64,000 bases of DNA from NCBI GenBank assembly GCA_030266985.1, contig JAJDJB010000003.1, positions 26,194 through 90,193 of the forward strand, given 5' to 3'. The notes beneath the pieces were generated by a model. That model was not told the DNA's origin, searched no databases, and was given only the letters and a program-made list of their open reading frames with translations. Below are positions 39,602-48,497 of this stretch, piece by piece (position 1 is the stretch's first letter; each line of letters opens with the position of its first letter). The stretch is from Synergistaceae bacterium OttesenSCG-928-D05. GTDB taxonomy: Bacteria; Synergistota; Synergistia; Synergistales; Synergistaceae. Position numbers and translations under genes: made by a program.

Positions 39602-40482
39602 TTACAAAAGGGATAGTGCTTGCAGGCGGATCCGGCACACGGCTGTGGCCTCTCACAATACCCGTAAGCAAACAATTGATGCCAATCTATGACAAGCCTA
39701 TGATCTACTATCCTCTTTCGACTCTTATGCTGGCTGGGATAAGAGATATCTTAGTAATAACCACGCCGGAGGACAGTGAATCATTTCAGCGGTTGCTGAA
39801 AGACGGCTCTCAGTGGGGAATTAGAATATCATATGCGGTCCAACCAAAACCCGAAGGGTTAGCACAAGCCTTCATCATAGGGGAAGAGTTTATCAACGGG
39901 GACGATTGTGCTCTAGTACTTGGAGACAACATATTCTATGGGCGCGGCCTGACAACAATGCTGCAAACGGCTGCCGCACAAAAAACCGGAGCTACCGTTT
40001 TCGGATATCCCGTCGACGACCCTGAACGCTATGGCGTAGTGGAATTCGATGCAGAGGGCAATGCTATATCGCTTGAAGAAAAACCGGAAAAGCCCAAGTC
40101 AAACTGCGCTGTCGTTGGATTGTATTTCTATGACAACCAAGTCGTGGAACTCGCAAAGAACCTTAAACCATCGCCACGAGGAGAACTTGAGATTACCGAC
40201 CTCAACAGATTATATCTTGAGAATAAGCAACTAAAGGTCGAAATCTTTGGTCGTGGCTTTACTTGGCTTGATACTGGCACACATGACAGCTTGCTTGAAG
40301 CTGCAAATTTCGTGCAAATCGTGCAAAAAAGACAAGGGCTTATGATTTCGTGTCTCGAAGAAATTGCGTGGAGGATGGATTGGATAGTGACAGATAAATT
40401 GCAGACATTAGCCGCTCCATTGGCTAAGTCAGAATATGGGCGGTACCTTTTAAAACAGATAAAAGGCAATAGCAAGGGTTGA
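39598..40482 (+). CDS. rfbA: glucose-1-phosphate thymidylyltransferase
   Basis: RfbA (RmlA) makes dTDP-glucose from dTTP and glucose-1-phosphate, the first step to dTDP-L-rhamnose. The 294 residues have the nucleotide loop '[14 protein letters not shown]', '[20 protein letters not shown]', '[11 protein letters not shown]' and '[10 protein letters not shown]', at the usual family length. It overlaps rfbB (ATGA) and ends five bases before the rfbC ATG. It is expected to be feedback-inhibited by dTDP-rhamnose like other family members. Confidence 0.96.
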   Translation: MITKGIVLAGGSGTRLWPLTIPVSKQLMPIYDKPMIYYPLSTLMLAGIRDILVITTPEDSESFQRLLKDGSQWGIRISYAVQPKPEGLAQAFIIGEEFINGDDCALVLGDNIFYGRGLTTMLQTAAAQKTGATVFGYPVDDPERYGVVEFDAEGNAISLEEKPEKPKSNCAVVGLYFYDNQVVELAKNLKPSPRGELEITDLNRLYLENKQLKVEIFGRGFTWLDTGTHDSLLEAANFVQIVQKRQGLMISCLEEIAWRMDWIVTDKLQTLAAPLAKSEYGRYLLKQIKGNSKG

Positions 40483-40487
40483 GTATT

Positions 40488-41036
40488 ATGGAAATACAGG
40501 TCTCAGCATTTCCAGGATTGCTTTTCATAAAACCAAAAATCTTTGGTGACTCGCGAGGGTGGTTTTATGAATCATGGAATAAGGCACAATATGAATGCAT
40601 TGGCATAACGGAAAACTTTGTGCAGGATAATATATCCTTCTCATCCAAGAGTGTCCTGCGCGGCCTGCATTATCAGAAGCCATACTCGCAAGGGAAATTA
40701 GTATCAGTGCTCCATGGAGAGGTGTGGGATGTTGTTGTCGACCTTCGTAAAAGTGCCCCATCATTCGGCAAATGGCAGGGTTTTACGCTAACAGGAGAAA
40801 AAAAAGAACAACTCTATGTTCCCGAAGGATTCGCCCATGGGTTCTGCGTACTCTCCGAGACAGCATTGTTCCAGTACAAATGCACAGATAAGTATTCGCC
40901 CGAGAGCGAGCATGGCATCATTTGGAACGACCCCTCTCTTCAGATTCCATGGCCTGTCGATGCGCCAATCATCTCTGAAAAAGATTCCCATCATCCGAAG
41001 ATTTTGGAGCTGACGGACGAACTTCTGTTTGATTGA
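40488..41036 (+). CDS. rfbC: dTDP-4-dehydrorhamnose 3,5-epimerase
   Basis: RfbC (RmlC) is a cupin-fold epimerase converting dTDP-4-keto-6-deoxyglucose to dTDP-4-keto-L-rhamnose. The 182 residues include 'IFGDSRGWFYESWNKAQYEC', the active-site His in 'VLRGLHYQ', 'GEVWDVVVDLRKSAPSFGKW' and 'YVPEGFAHGFCVLSE'. The ATG at 40488 follows an AAGGG; an upstream in-frame TTG is less likely. It is the third gene of the rhamnose operon. Confidence 0.95.
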   Translation: MEIQVSAFPGLLFIKPKIFGDSRGWFYESWNKAQYECIGITENFVQDNISFSSKSVLRGLHYQKPYSQGKLVSVLHGEVWDVVVDLRKSAPSFGKWQGFTLTGEKKEQLYVPEGFAHGFCVLSETALFQYKCTDKYSPESEHGIIWNDPSLQIPWPVDAPIISEKDSHHPKILELTDELLFD

Positions 41037-41047
41037 GGATAATAACA

Positions 41048-41974
41048 ATGACAAAACGACCTAATATCCTGATTTTTGGAAAAAACGGACAAGTCGGCTA
41101 TGAACTTTGCCGTTCGCTGTCTTATCTGGGTAATGTATCTGCTGTAGATATAGATGAGTGTGACCTAACAAACCCTAGCAGCATTCAAGAAACCCTAAAT
41201 ATGCATAACCCCGACGTCATTGTAAACGCTGCGGCATACACTGCTGTAGACAAAGCAGAATCTGAAACAGTGCTCGCTCGAAAGCTCAACACTGAAGCAC
41301 CGTGTACCATGGCAGAATGGTGCGCCCGACAGGATGCTTTAATGGTTCACTTTTCCACAGATTATGTTTATGACGGATCAAAAGCTGACGGTTGGCTGGA
41401 GACAGATCCCTGCGAGCCCTTAAATGTATACGGAAAGACAAAACTGGATGGAGATATATACATAAAGAATGCAGGATGCCGCCATCTGATATTTCGCACT
41501 AGTTGGGTATATGGTGCCTATGGTAGAAACTTCTACTTAACGATGCGGAAAATGCTAGGTGAAAAAAAAGAGATAACGGTGGTTAATGACCAATATGGTG
41601 CACCAACTTGGAGTCGGGCAATAGCAACAGGTGTAACACTTGCTTTGTCCCAGATAATATCACCTAATTCGCCTTTACATATGAGGTATATTTCGGGAAT
41701 ATATAATTTGACAAACGCAGGTGAGACTACATGGTATTCTTTCACGAGGGAAATTAAGTCATATATGCAAAGATATGAAAACCATTCAAACCTGGCTCAA
41801 ATAACCCCTATTGATACAGAAGCTTACCCAACGCTTGCGCTACGGCCTAAATATTCTAAGCTCTCCTGCGAAAAGTTAAATAACACCTTTGGAATCTTTA
41901 TGCCATCATGGGAAAGTGCGCTAAAGATGGTATTTGAGGAAAGCATGAAAGACAATCGTTTAAGCACTGGATAA
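41048..41974 (+). CDS. rfbD: dTDP-4-dehydrorhamnose reductase
   Basis: RfbD (RmlD) reduces dTDP-4-keto-L-rhamnose to dTDP-L-rhamnose with NAD(P)H. The 308 residues carry 'ILIFGKNGQVGYELCRSL', 'IVNAAAYTAVDKAESE', 'HFSTDYVYDG' and 'LNVYGKTKLDGD' (YxxxK), and 'FRTSWVYGAYGRNF'. GAGGA lies eight bases before ATG 41048. It is the last gene of the plus-strand operon and meets the AT-rich minus-strand block at a short hairpin. Confidence 0.95.
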   Translation: MTKRPNILIFGKNGQVGYELCRSLSYLGNVSAVDIDECDLTNPSSIQETLNMHNPDVIVNAAAYTAVDKAESETVLARKLNTEAPCTMAEWCARQDALMVHFSTDYVYDGSKADGWLETDPCEPLNVYGKTKLDGDIYIKNAGCRHLIFRTSWVYGAYGRNFYLTMRKMLGEKKEITVVNDQYGAPTWSRAIATGVTLALSQIISPNSPLHMRYISGIYNLTNAGETTWYSFTREIKSYMQRYENHSNLAQITPIDTEAYPTLALRPKYSKLSCEKLNNTFGIFMPSWESALKMVFEESMKDNRLSTG

Positions 41975-41976
41975 TT

Positions 41977-42002
41977 AGCGCTATTAACTCGCGCTTTTTT
42001 TT
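41977..42002. terminator. intrinsic terminator after rfbD
   Basis: The stem AGCGC / GCGCT with a nine-base loop is followed by eight Ts. It starts just after the rfbD stop; the stop of the convergent SDR gene lies in the loop. The stem is short, but the T-run is good. Confidence 0.6.
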
Positions 42003-43108
42003 ATAAATATGTTAATTATAATTAACAATCGTAATGGCATATACCTCGCAATCAAATATTTTATTTTTTGTCTAAACGAAGGAATATTTTGTAATAGGGT
42101 AGTTTCACCCGTCATCTGATCCAAACACCCCTCAATAGCCCAGGAAATTTCTTTAAAGTTTCTCTCGCTGTCTATAAAACTACGTAGACATTGTCCAAGT
42201 CCGGACTCCATCGAAGTGTATTCTATTTCTCTATCACAAATATCACATAGCTTTTTGCTATCAAAGATACGATTATACATTCGGTCATAGTGAATTTGAA
42301 AGCGATTGCCCATAATTTTTTCAAGAATACTTTCATCATCAATCATGCATACCTTTGGCCTGATGCCTGTCTTTTTTTCGATTGCATCCAAGTATATCTC
42401 AAGTATACTTCCCCAGGTCATATTTTGGCTACCTGTTATTTGGATCATTTGAGTGTACGCCTTTTTATTCCCTATAAGCATGGCTATACAATTAGCCACA
42501 TCATACCCATACGTCATAGTAGTAATACTTTTTGCAATATTGCTTGAAAAAACTATTGTGCGATTATCCAATGCTCTATACAGCCAATGCTCTTTTTCAT
42601 ATCCGCCAAGCTGCAGTCGTTCCTCGGAATATGTAATATAGGGGCGGATTACAGTCCAATTTTTATACTGAGAAGATAACAACAAATCTTCCTGTCTTGC
42701 TTTCAACAAAGCATATTCGGATGTTTTCAAGTAATTTATATCCGAACAAATATCTAGCAAACGATCTGAATTCTCTGTTATTGGAGAATCAGAATTAGCA
42801 TATATCCTACTAGAGCTTAAAAAAACATATTGTTTGGTATTCTTAAGCAAAATATCATATCTATTCTTAAATTCTTCTTCACCATATACCATAAAATCTA
42901 CAATTGCATCCCATGAATCTTCTAAGAGATTATTTAAGAATATATTGCAATGCGCATCCCCTAAGATATATACAGTTTTATTAGTCGATTTCCCAACATA
43001 ATCGCGCTGCACCCTTGATGTAACGAAAACTTCATGACCTTCCGATATTAATTTCTCAACTAAAAACGTCCCTATCGCTCCTGTACCGCCTAGAACTAAT
43101 ATCCGCAT
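41984..43108 (-). CDS. NAD-dependent epimerase/dehydratase (SDR)
   Basis: This 374-residue extended SDR has 'ILVLGGTGAIGTFLVEKLIS' as the nucleotide fold, 'YVFLSSSRIYANSD' and 'SEYALLKARQEDLL' (YxxxK). The C-terminal 80 residues are divergent and end in a hydrophobic, basic segment 'LIARYMPLRLLIIINIFIKK', an unusual potential membrane-associating tail. It probably modifies a nucleotide-linked sugar or other locus-specific intermediate. It lies in the AT-rich block after a MenD-like enzyme, with which it may act. Substrate is unknown. AAAGGGA precedes the ATG. Confidence 0.8.
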   Translation of the reverse strand: MRILVLGGTGAIGTFLVEKLISEGHEVFVTSRVQRDYVGKSTNKTVYILGDAHCNIFLNNLLEDSWDAIVDFMVYGEEEFKNRYDILLKNTKQYVFLSSSRIYANSDSPITENSDRLLDICSDINYLKTSEYALLKARQEDLLLSSQYKNWTVIRPYITYSEERLQLGGYEKEHWLYRALDNRTIVFSSNIAKSITTMTYGYDVANCIAMLIGNKKAYTQMIQITGSQNMTWGSILEIYLDAIEKKTGIRPKVCMIDDESILEKIMGNRFQIHYDRMYNRIFDSKKLCDICDREIEYTSMESGLGQCLRSFIDSERNFKEISWAIEGCLDQMTGETTLLQNIPSFRQKIKYLIARYMPLRLLIIINIFIKKSAS

Positions 43109-43122
43109 TTACGTCCCTTTCT

Positions 43123-43147
43123 AAAAAGCTCTTACCTGAGCATTTTT
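43123..43147. terminator. weak A/T-flanked hairpin
   Basis: AAAAAGCTC and GAGCATTTTTT flank a six-base loop in the short space between the ThDP-enzyme gene and the SDR gene. It may act as a partial terminator or be irrelevant. Confidence 0.25.
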
Positions 43148-43175
43148 TCTTTTTCGCTAGTGGTTTCAAAGTACT

Positions 43176-44915
43176 TTATTTATCAAGCATTTTTTTTAAT
43201 GCTTCTACTCCCCTATCACCAAGTACTTTTTTTGCTAATTTTTTTGTTTTTCCGGCCGCATTTTTTTCTATATTGTGGAGCATCTCAAGCGCTTTACTTT
43301 CATCTGCACTATTAGTAAATACTTCGAACAGCATCGGCTTTGCTATTTGAGGAGAGGTAAAGCGATCTACATTACGTAGATATTCTTCTTTTGTAGAAGC
43401 ACTGAAATATTCGAATCCCAAATCCTCAGTATAATGCTTTACAAGCTTTTGAGATTTATTTCCAAAATGCCCTGCCGCTGCTATATAGGCATTTGTATCT
43501 TCCCCAAAGATAGCGCCCTTAGCATTATAAATTAAAAATTCCGTTCCTCGCCCGTTATTTATCAATATCAAGCGAACATTGCTTCCAACGTGACGATTCC
43601 CTATTACATTCATGTCATAAAAAAAAGCTAGGTCGCCAACAACTCCGAAATAGGGACGATCACCATCTACAAGGGAAGCACCAATCAACGAGGAGACGCA
43701 TCCATCTATTCCAAATCCCCCCGTGTTTGAATAGCCAAGAACGCTATTGGGGCTTTCAAAGAAATTCCATGCTCGTAATGTATTCAAAATACCAAGATGT
43801 AGTACGCTTCCCTCCGGCAATCGAGAAATTGTCTGTTGCGCTATCCATACGTTTGAAAAAGGGACTTCCGGCACCTTTGAGATAACTCTATCACACTCCG
43901 CCTTCCATTGCTGAATAAAGGAATTTTCATGGGTTTTATTAGGAGGCAATCTCAGATAGCTTTTAAAGAAATCTTCTTCTTGCATCTCGAAAACATAACG
44001 AAGCTTTCGAAATGCGTCGCGCACTTCTCCATCAGCGCTGACACGCCATACTTGTTCTGGGAATATACTCGTGTATGCCCCGGATACCTCGCCAATATGA
44101 ATAAGAATATCAAATGTTCGGCAAGGCGAAGAATAAAAAACTTGGCTACATAGTAAATTCGGGAGAATGCGGTACTTCCCTCTATAGTTACTTGTATGAT
44201 CACACAAAACCACGCCATCGTATATTGAACAAAATGTATCCACCATTTCGCTCAACTCATTACTCCATTTGTTGTGCGCGCCGACATAGATAGCGACACG
44301 GCCATTATTCAACTTTGGCATATCATCGCCTGGGCAAATTCGATTAATCACACGCACTTTTGGTAACTCTTTCACGGAAAAATCACTAGAATACTCGGTA
44401 GCCAAATTCACATGGACCGGGCCTTGCCCTCGATGCCTAAGTTCAAGCAATGCTTTATTCAGCATTACCTCATATGCCCACTCATCCTCTTTATCGTGTA
44501 TTTTCGGGATTTGCACACTCATCATTGTAATATCGCGCATAGAAACAGACCTGTCAATCACCTGAGGAATCAACTGTCCAACTCTGCCAATATGTTGCGT
44601 TGCGGTGATCGCAAGGACCGGTAATTTTCTGTAATACGCCTCAGTCAAACCCGGCAAATAATTCCTCGAGGCAGTTGCGCCTGTACAGCTTAGAGCAACG
44701 GGCTCGGAACTCTCAGCAGCCATCCCACACGCCATGTACGCGGCAGATCTTTCATCCACAGAAGAAAATATTTCAAAAAAAGGGTCGCATTGAATACTAG
44801 CGACGAAACAAATATTCGTTGCCCCAGGGCTTACTATAATTTTCTTTATGCCATGCGCTTTTAATAACGCAATTAGCATTTGCGTATTTCTCTCAGCAGA
44901 ATAACATGTTTTCAT
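43176..44915 (-). CDS. MenD-like thiamine diphosphate-dependent enzyme
   Basis: This 579-residue ThDP enzyme has the three-domain layout of the family. 'IKKIIVSPGATNICFVASI' and 'SSVDERSAAYMACGMA' hold the catalytic Glu region and 'LSCTGATASRNYLPGLTEAY' follows. The ThDP/Mg site is 'GVVGDLAFFYDMNVIGNR' plus 'RLILINNGRGTEF', matching MenD's GDLSxxYDLN...NNNG. Yet no other menaquinone gene is nearby and it sits in a polysaccharide operon. Similar locus-borne enzymes add a two- or three-carbon unit to a keto-sugar (YerE-type) or make a decorating acyl group, so a novel sugar modification is plausible. GGAGG precedes the ATG. The block is AT-rich. Confidence 0.83.
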   Translation of the reverse strand: MKTCYSAERNTQMLIALLKAHGIKKIIVSPGATNICFVASIQCDPFFEIFSSVDERSAAYMACGMAAESSEPVALSCTGATASRNYLPGLTEAYYRKLPVLAITATQHIGRVGQLIPQVIDRSVSMRDITMMSVQIPKIHDKEDEWAYEVMLNKALLELRHRGQGPVHVNLATEYSSDFSVKELPKVRVINRICPGDDMPKLNNGRVAIYVGAHNKWSNELSEMVDTFCSIYDGVVLCDHTSNYRGKYRILPNLLCSQVFYSSPCRTFDILIHIGEVSGAYTSIFPEQVWRVSADGEVRDAFRKLRYVFEMQEEDFFKSYLRLPPNKTHENSFIQQWKAECDRVISKVPEVPFSNVWIAQQTISRLPEGSVLHLGILNTLRAWNFFESPNSVLGYSNTGGFGIDGCVSSLIGASLVDGDRPYFGVVGDLAFFYDMNVIGNRHVGSNVRLILINNGRGTEFLIYNAKGAIFGEDTNAYIAAAGHFGNKSQKLVKHYTEDLGFEYFSASTKEEYLRNVDRFTSPQIAKPMLFEVFTNSADESKALEMLHNIEKNAAGKTKKLAKKVLGDRGVEALKKMLDK

Positions 44916-44952
44916 CTAGAGTTTCCTCCGTAATTTTGCCATATAGTATATT

Positions 44953-46143
44953 TTACGATAAAAAATCGCACAGTATCTTCGATAATAAGAACGCGGATTC
45001 CGTATAACTATCGATAGTATTTTTATATATTTCCATGATTCTAGGTTCGTTCATAAGCATTTTCTTAAACGAATTAAGAATATCATAGTCAGTATTTAGA
45101 TGCTTAGAATCCAAAACAAGGTAATCGTCCAGTCCAATATCTTTAGCTATTCCAACTGCTTTGACAGAATAGCCAAGCGCTAATGCCGGCACCGCCACTG
45201 AGTAAGCAGAAATCATTGCATGGGTTCTAGAACCAACAAAAAACCTACAATTTGCAATCAGATACCGCAACTGGCAGTAGTTATATTGGGCACCATTGCA
45301 TACACTTATTCTTTCGTCATCCGCATATTTTTGTTTAACTAAATTAAGTAGAATAAAATCATTCTGCTCTTCCCAAAAAACGTGGGGCAACAGCAACACT
45401 TTCATACCTAGATCGTTTATTATGTAATCGATTAACACATAGATATTGCTCATAAATAGTGTATCATTACGAAAGCCTTGATTCGTAAAATTGCTAATAT
45501 TTATGCCAACCACATCACCGCTTGAAAAAATTTTAGGCAATTCACATGTTTCTTGCTTTAGAGAAAACGCAGGATCCGGGATCAATCGAATATTAGAAAA
45601 TCCTCGCCCGTTTAACATATCGAAAGACAGGCTCTCTCTACAAACAATCAAATCATATCGCCTCAGATCATCAAGAACTTTAGCAGACAAAAGAGACTCG
45701 TCTAGCGAACACCCAAGAAGAACAGTTTTTGCCCCAGATTTTTTTGAAAATTTATTTATGACTTTGTTAGTTAACAGAGTGCCCTTATAACAATATAAAT
45801 CGCCTCCAGTCATAAAAACAACATCATCAGCTTGAACTTCTCGAAGTATCTTCACATACGGATAGATGGTAGCCCTTTCCTTAAAAATACCAATTTTTCT
45901 AAAAATACGCAATAAAAAATAGATAACTCTACTAGGATAGCCATCTCCATCGAGCCTATATAATGTCGCCAACTTATCAAGCAAAAATAGCCTATCCTTC
46001 TGGAGATTCATTTCATCTCTCGCAATTAAAATAACATTTTGAGGAGGGCGATTCATAATGTTTAACACACCCCGTATTATACCTTCGCACCCTCGATTGT
46101 CGCTTCCTAAGTGTAACGGGAAAAAAAACTTTTTTTGCCTCAT
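44953..46143 (-). CDS. polysaccharide pyruvyl transferase family protein
   Basis: This 396-residue GT-B-like protein has 'LGSDNRGCEGIIRGVLNI' at the N-terminus (compare HxGxxNxGxE), 'VVFMTGGDLYCYKG' and 'VVGINISNFTNQG'. 'LLPHVFWEEQNDF' and the signature 'CRFFVGSRTHAMISAYSVAV' with 'PALALGYSVKAVGIAKDIG' complete the PS_pyruv_trans family pattern. The family uses PEP to add a pyruvate ketal to sugars, though some members are fucosyl-like transferases. The protein probably decorates the repeat unit with negative charge. AT-rich; 37 bases before the MenD-like gene. Confidence 0.85.
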   Translation of the reverse strand: MRQKKFFFPLHLGSDNRGCEGIIRGVLNIMNRPPQNVILIARDEMNLQKDRLFLLDKLATLYRLDGDGYPSRVIYFLLRIFRKIGIFKERATIYPYVKILREVQADDVVFMTGGDLYCYKGTLLTNKVINKFSKKSGAKTVLLGCSLDESLLSAKVLDDLRRYDLIVCRESLSFDMLNGRGFSNIRLIPDPAFSLKQETCELPKIFSSGDVVGINISNFTNQGFRNDTLFMSNIYVLIDYIINDLGMKVLLLPHVFWEEQNDFILLNLVKQKYADDERISVCNGAQYNYCQLRYLIANCRFFVGSRTHAMISAYSVAVPALALGYSVKAVGIAKDIGLDDYLVLDSKHLNTDYDILNSFKKMLMNEPRIMEIYKNTIDSYTESAFLLSKILCDFLS

Positions 46144-46176
46144 TGGATACGACCTTCTATCAATTTATTTTGAATA

Positions 46177-47283
46177 TTAATAATCATAATTTCCAGACTG
46201 CACTCTTTGTATTGCCTTTAAAAATTGGTATCCATACTCTTCGTCCGGCTCAATATAGCATCCTTCACCCCATTCATTCCATGCATTCAAATAGACAAAA
46301 TCATCAGCTTCAGTATTCATATTTATGAAACGCAGCAAAGTTTCAAATTTCAAGGGATCTTCCCCTAAATAGACAGAACCTTTATATCCTCTGCGCGGCG
46401 TATTATCCCAACGGGGAAAAACACCGTTAAAAATCTTAATTTCCATGTTTTTATTAACAACACATTCTTTTTTTATTCTATTATAAATTAAATCTAAATC
46501 TATGTAACGCTCCACTTGTTTTTTTTCAAACAAAGTATTAGCGAATTTTTTAGATAAAATTCGCAATGTATATTTACTGGCCTCTGAAAATGTTATATTA
46601 TGCTTTAAGGAAAAACCAGGTTCAAAGTTATAATACGCATTCACGTAAGGGGATTCAATTATCTCAGCTGACTGGGCATGCCTTGACGCTACAAGGTATA
46701 TCCCGTTAAAGCCATCTTCGCGAGCGCATTTGTTCCATAATTTCAGCATTGATTCTATGCATTGAATATCATGAATCCGATATATGTGAAAGACTGGCAT
46801 ATTGTTAATTTTGATATATCTTGGATCCTTGAAATATTTCGACAAAAAAACGTAATGATTATACCAATCTGTCATGCTCCCATATTCCTGCTCCATCAGC
46901 ACTTCTTTTTCTAGGTCATACCATGTACGAGTCCAAGTCTCATTTGCCCAATTTATACAATATCTAGTATCTATACTCGGGTTATTTAACAATATATCCA
47001 GTGGTTTCTCAAGCAACATTTTCCCCTTGAACCAGTAATGATAGACGCAAAAACCATAGAGACCATTGCCCATGGCCAATTCAGATTGCCATCGCCATGT
47101 TTTTGCAGAGATTTCAGATAAATCATAATAATTATTATTCAATGGAATTTTAGGTTGTACATGATTTTTGAAAAGCGGCTTTGCACGCCGAACTGCACTC
47201 CATTCTGTGTAGCCATCACCCCACCATAAATTATTTTCTTCGATCTCGTGAAATTGTGGCAAATACAATGCTAAAATCTTCAT
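46177..47283 (-). CDS. WbsX-like / GH99-like domain protein
   Basis: This 368-residue protein belongs to the WbsX family (glycosyltransferase WbsX, GH99-like fold). It has 'LALYLPQFHEIEENNLWWGD', 'GYTEWSAVRRAKPLF', 'YGFCVYHYWFKGKMLLEKPL', 'WANETWTRTW' and the hallmark 'YLNAWNEWGEGCYIEPDEEY'. WbsX genes recur in O-antigen and rhamnan loci; a transferase or glycan hydrolase role has been proposed. It lies two bases after the Wzy-like gene. Strongly AT-rich coding. The activity is unresolved, the family call firm. Confidence 0.88.
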   Translation of the reverse strand: MKILALYLPQFHEIEENNLWWGDGYTEWSAVRRAKPLFKNHVQPKIPLNNNYYDLSEISAKTWRWQSELAMGNGLYGFCVYHYWFKGKMLLEKPLDILLNNPSIDTRYCINWANETWTRTWYDLEKEVLMEQEYGSMTDWYNHYVFLSKYFKDPRYIKINNMPVFHIYRIHDIQCIESMLKLWNKCAREDGFNGIYLVASRHAQSAEIIESPYVNAYYNFEPGFSLKHNITFSEASKYTLRILSKKFANTLFEKKQVERYIDLDLIYNRIKKECVVNKNMEIKIFNGVFPRWDNTPRRGYKGSVYLGEDPLKFETLLRFINMNTEADDFVYLNAWNEWGEGCYIEPDEEYGYQFLKAIQRVQSGNYDY

Positions 47284-47285
47284 AT

Positions 47286-48497
47286 TTATATCTTCCCTTT
47301 ATATTTTAAAAAAGATATTTCATGAATTATTCCAATGGATAACCAAAAAAAAGGACTAATGCTTAAAAATAAAATGGTGTTTGACCCAAAAGAACTAATT
47401 AAAAATATTAATATTATCAAAGATTCTATTATACATTCGTCAAGAAGTTTAAATCGCAATATCTTACAATAAGTTAGCAAAATAATCACTAATAAAAGCA
47501 AAATACCTATGATCCCCTGTTCTCCCATTATTGTAAGATATGCTCCATCTGTAATAAGCAAATCCGAATAAGGTAGTGCTTTATGAGACATTGCGCCAAG
47601 ACCATAACCAGTTATAATATATAATCCGATATCGTGCAAATTTGCCCACTGCCCAGCCCTCTCCGAAACGGCATTGGGTACGGAAATGATTTTATCTATT
47701 ATACCATCCCATCCTATAAAATTATAAAAAGGCAAGGCAAGCAGAAAAAATAAAAACAAGCGGGAAATTATTTTTTTTCTATAATTGCTATTCCTGACAA
47801 TAAAATATAAAGAGATAAACAGAAAATTTAGGTATGCAGAGCGTTGCATGGAAAAAGTTACTGCGATTATAGAGATGATCATTGTTAAAAAATATTTTAA
47901 TTCATTATGTTTACCGATTTTTTCTAAGGATATTAAATATGATATACTAAAAAGCACGCCCACACCGGTAGATCCTATAAAAGAATTGAATCTAGGATGG
48001 TTAAGGAAATAATTAATATTAAACCAAGTTATAATTCGACTTAAATACGATAAATAATAGTTTGGCAATGCATAATTCCAATATAGACCAAACAAAAAGC
48101 AAAACACACATGAAATCAAGAACATGTTGTAGAATCTATCTTTTATGTAAAAAAACCTCCTACCTAAAAAGTACAACGCTATTGGCAAACATGAACTCGA
48201 TAATTGCTTAAAGAAAATTATTGTCGGTAATTGATTAAATAAATAAGCGTATACTGACAAAAATGACCATAATATATAGATAATTATATAGATATTTAAG
48301 TAATGTTTTTTGATTTTTTTGCAAAATATAGCAAATAGTAAAAATATATAAATAGAAATAATAACTCCAACTCTAATATTTTCAAAAAAAACATTTAAAA
48401 AATGCACAAAAAAAATAAATGGAGTGCACCACACAAACATCGTCTCTAGCATATTAATATCAGTAAAATGCCCTACCATCAATTGATTTTGCTGCAT
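47286..48497 (-). CDS. O-antigen polymerase/ligase-like membrane protein (Wzy candidate)
   Basis: This 403-residue protein has about 11-12 membrane helices and one larger loop near residues 255-320. 'SMQRSAYLNFLFISLYF' and 'GYGLGAMSHKALPYSDLLIT' followed by 'DGAYLTIMGEQGIIGILLLL' match the Wzy_C/O-antigen ligase pattern, where an Arg-rich motif and the 'H..YL..L.E.G..G' motif are usual. It is the only polymerase candidate in the locus, which also has Wzz. The ATG overlaps the upstream stop by one base. It is extremely AT-rich, as many wzy genes are. Ligase versus polymerase cannot be told apart here. Confidence 0.8.
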   Translation of the reverse strand: MQQNQLMVGHFTDINMLETMFVWCTPFIFFVHFLNVFFENIRVGVIISIYIFLLFAIFCKKIKKHYLNIYIIIYILWSFLSVYAYLFNQLPTIIFFKQLSSSCLPIALYFLGRRFFYIKDRFYNMFLISCVFCFLFGLYWNYALPNYYLSYLSRIITWFNINYFLNHPRFNSFIGSTGVGVLFSISYLISLEKIGKHNELKYFLTMIISIIAVTFSMQRSAYLNFLFISLYFIVRNSNYRKKIISRLFLFFLLALPFYNFIGWDGIIDKIISVPNAVSERAGQWANLHDIGLYIITGYGLGAMSHKALPYSDLLITDGAYLTIMGEQGIIGILLLLVIILLTYCKILRFKLLDECIIESLIILIFLISSFGSNTILFLSISPFFWLSIGIIHEISFLKYKGKI

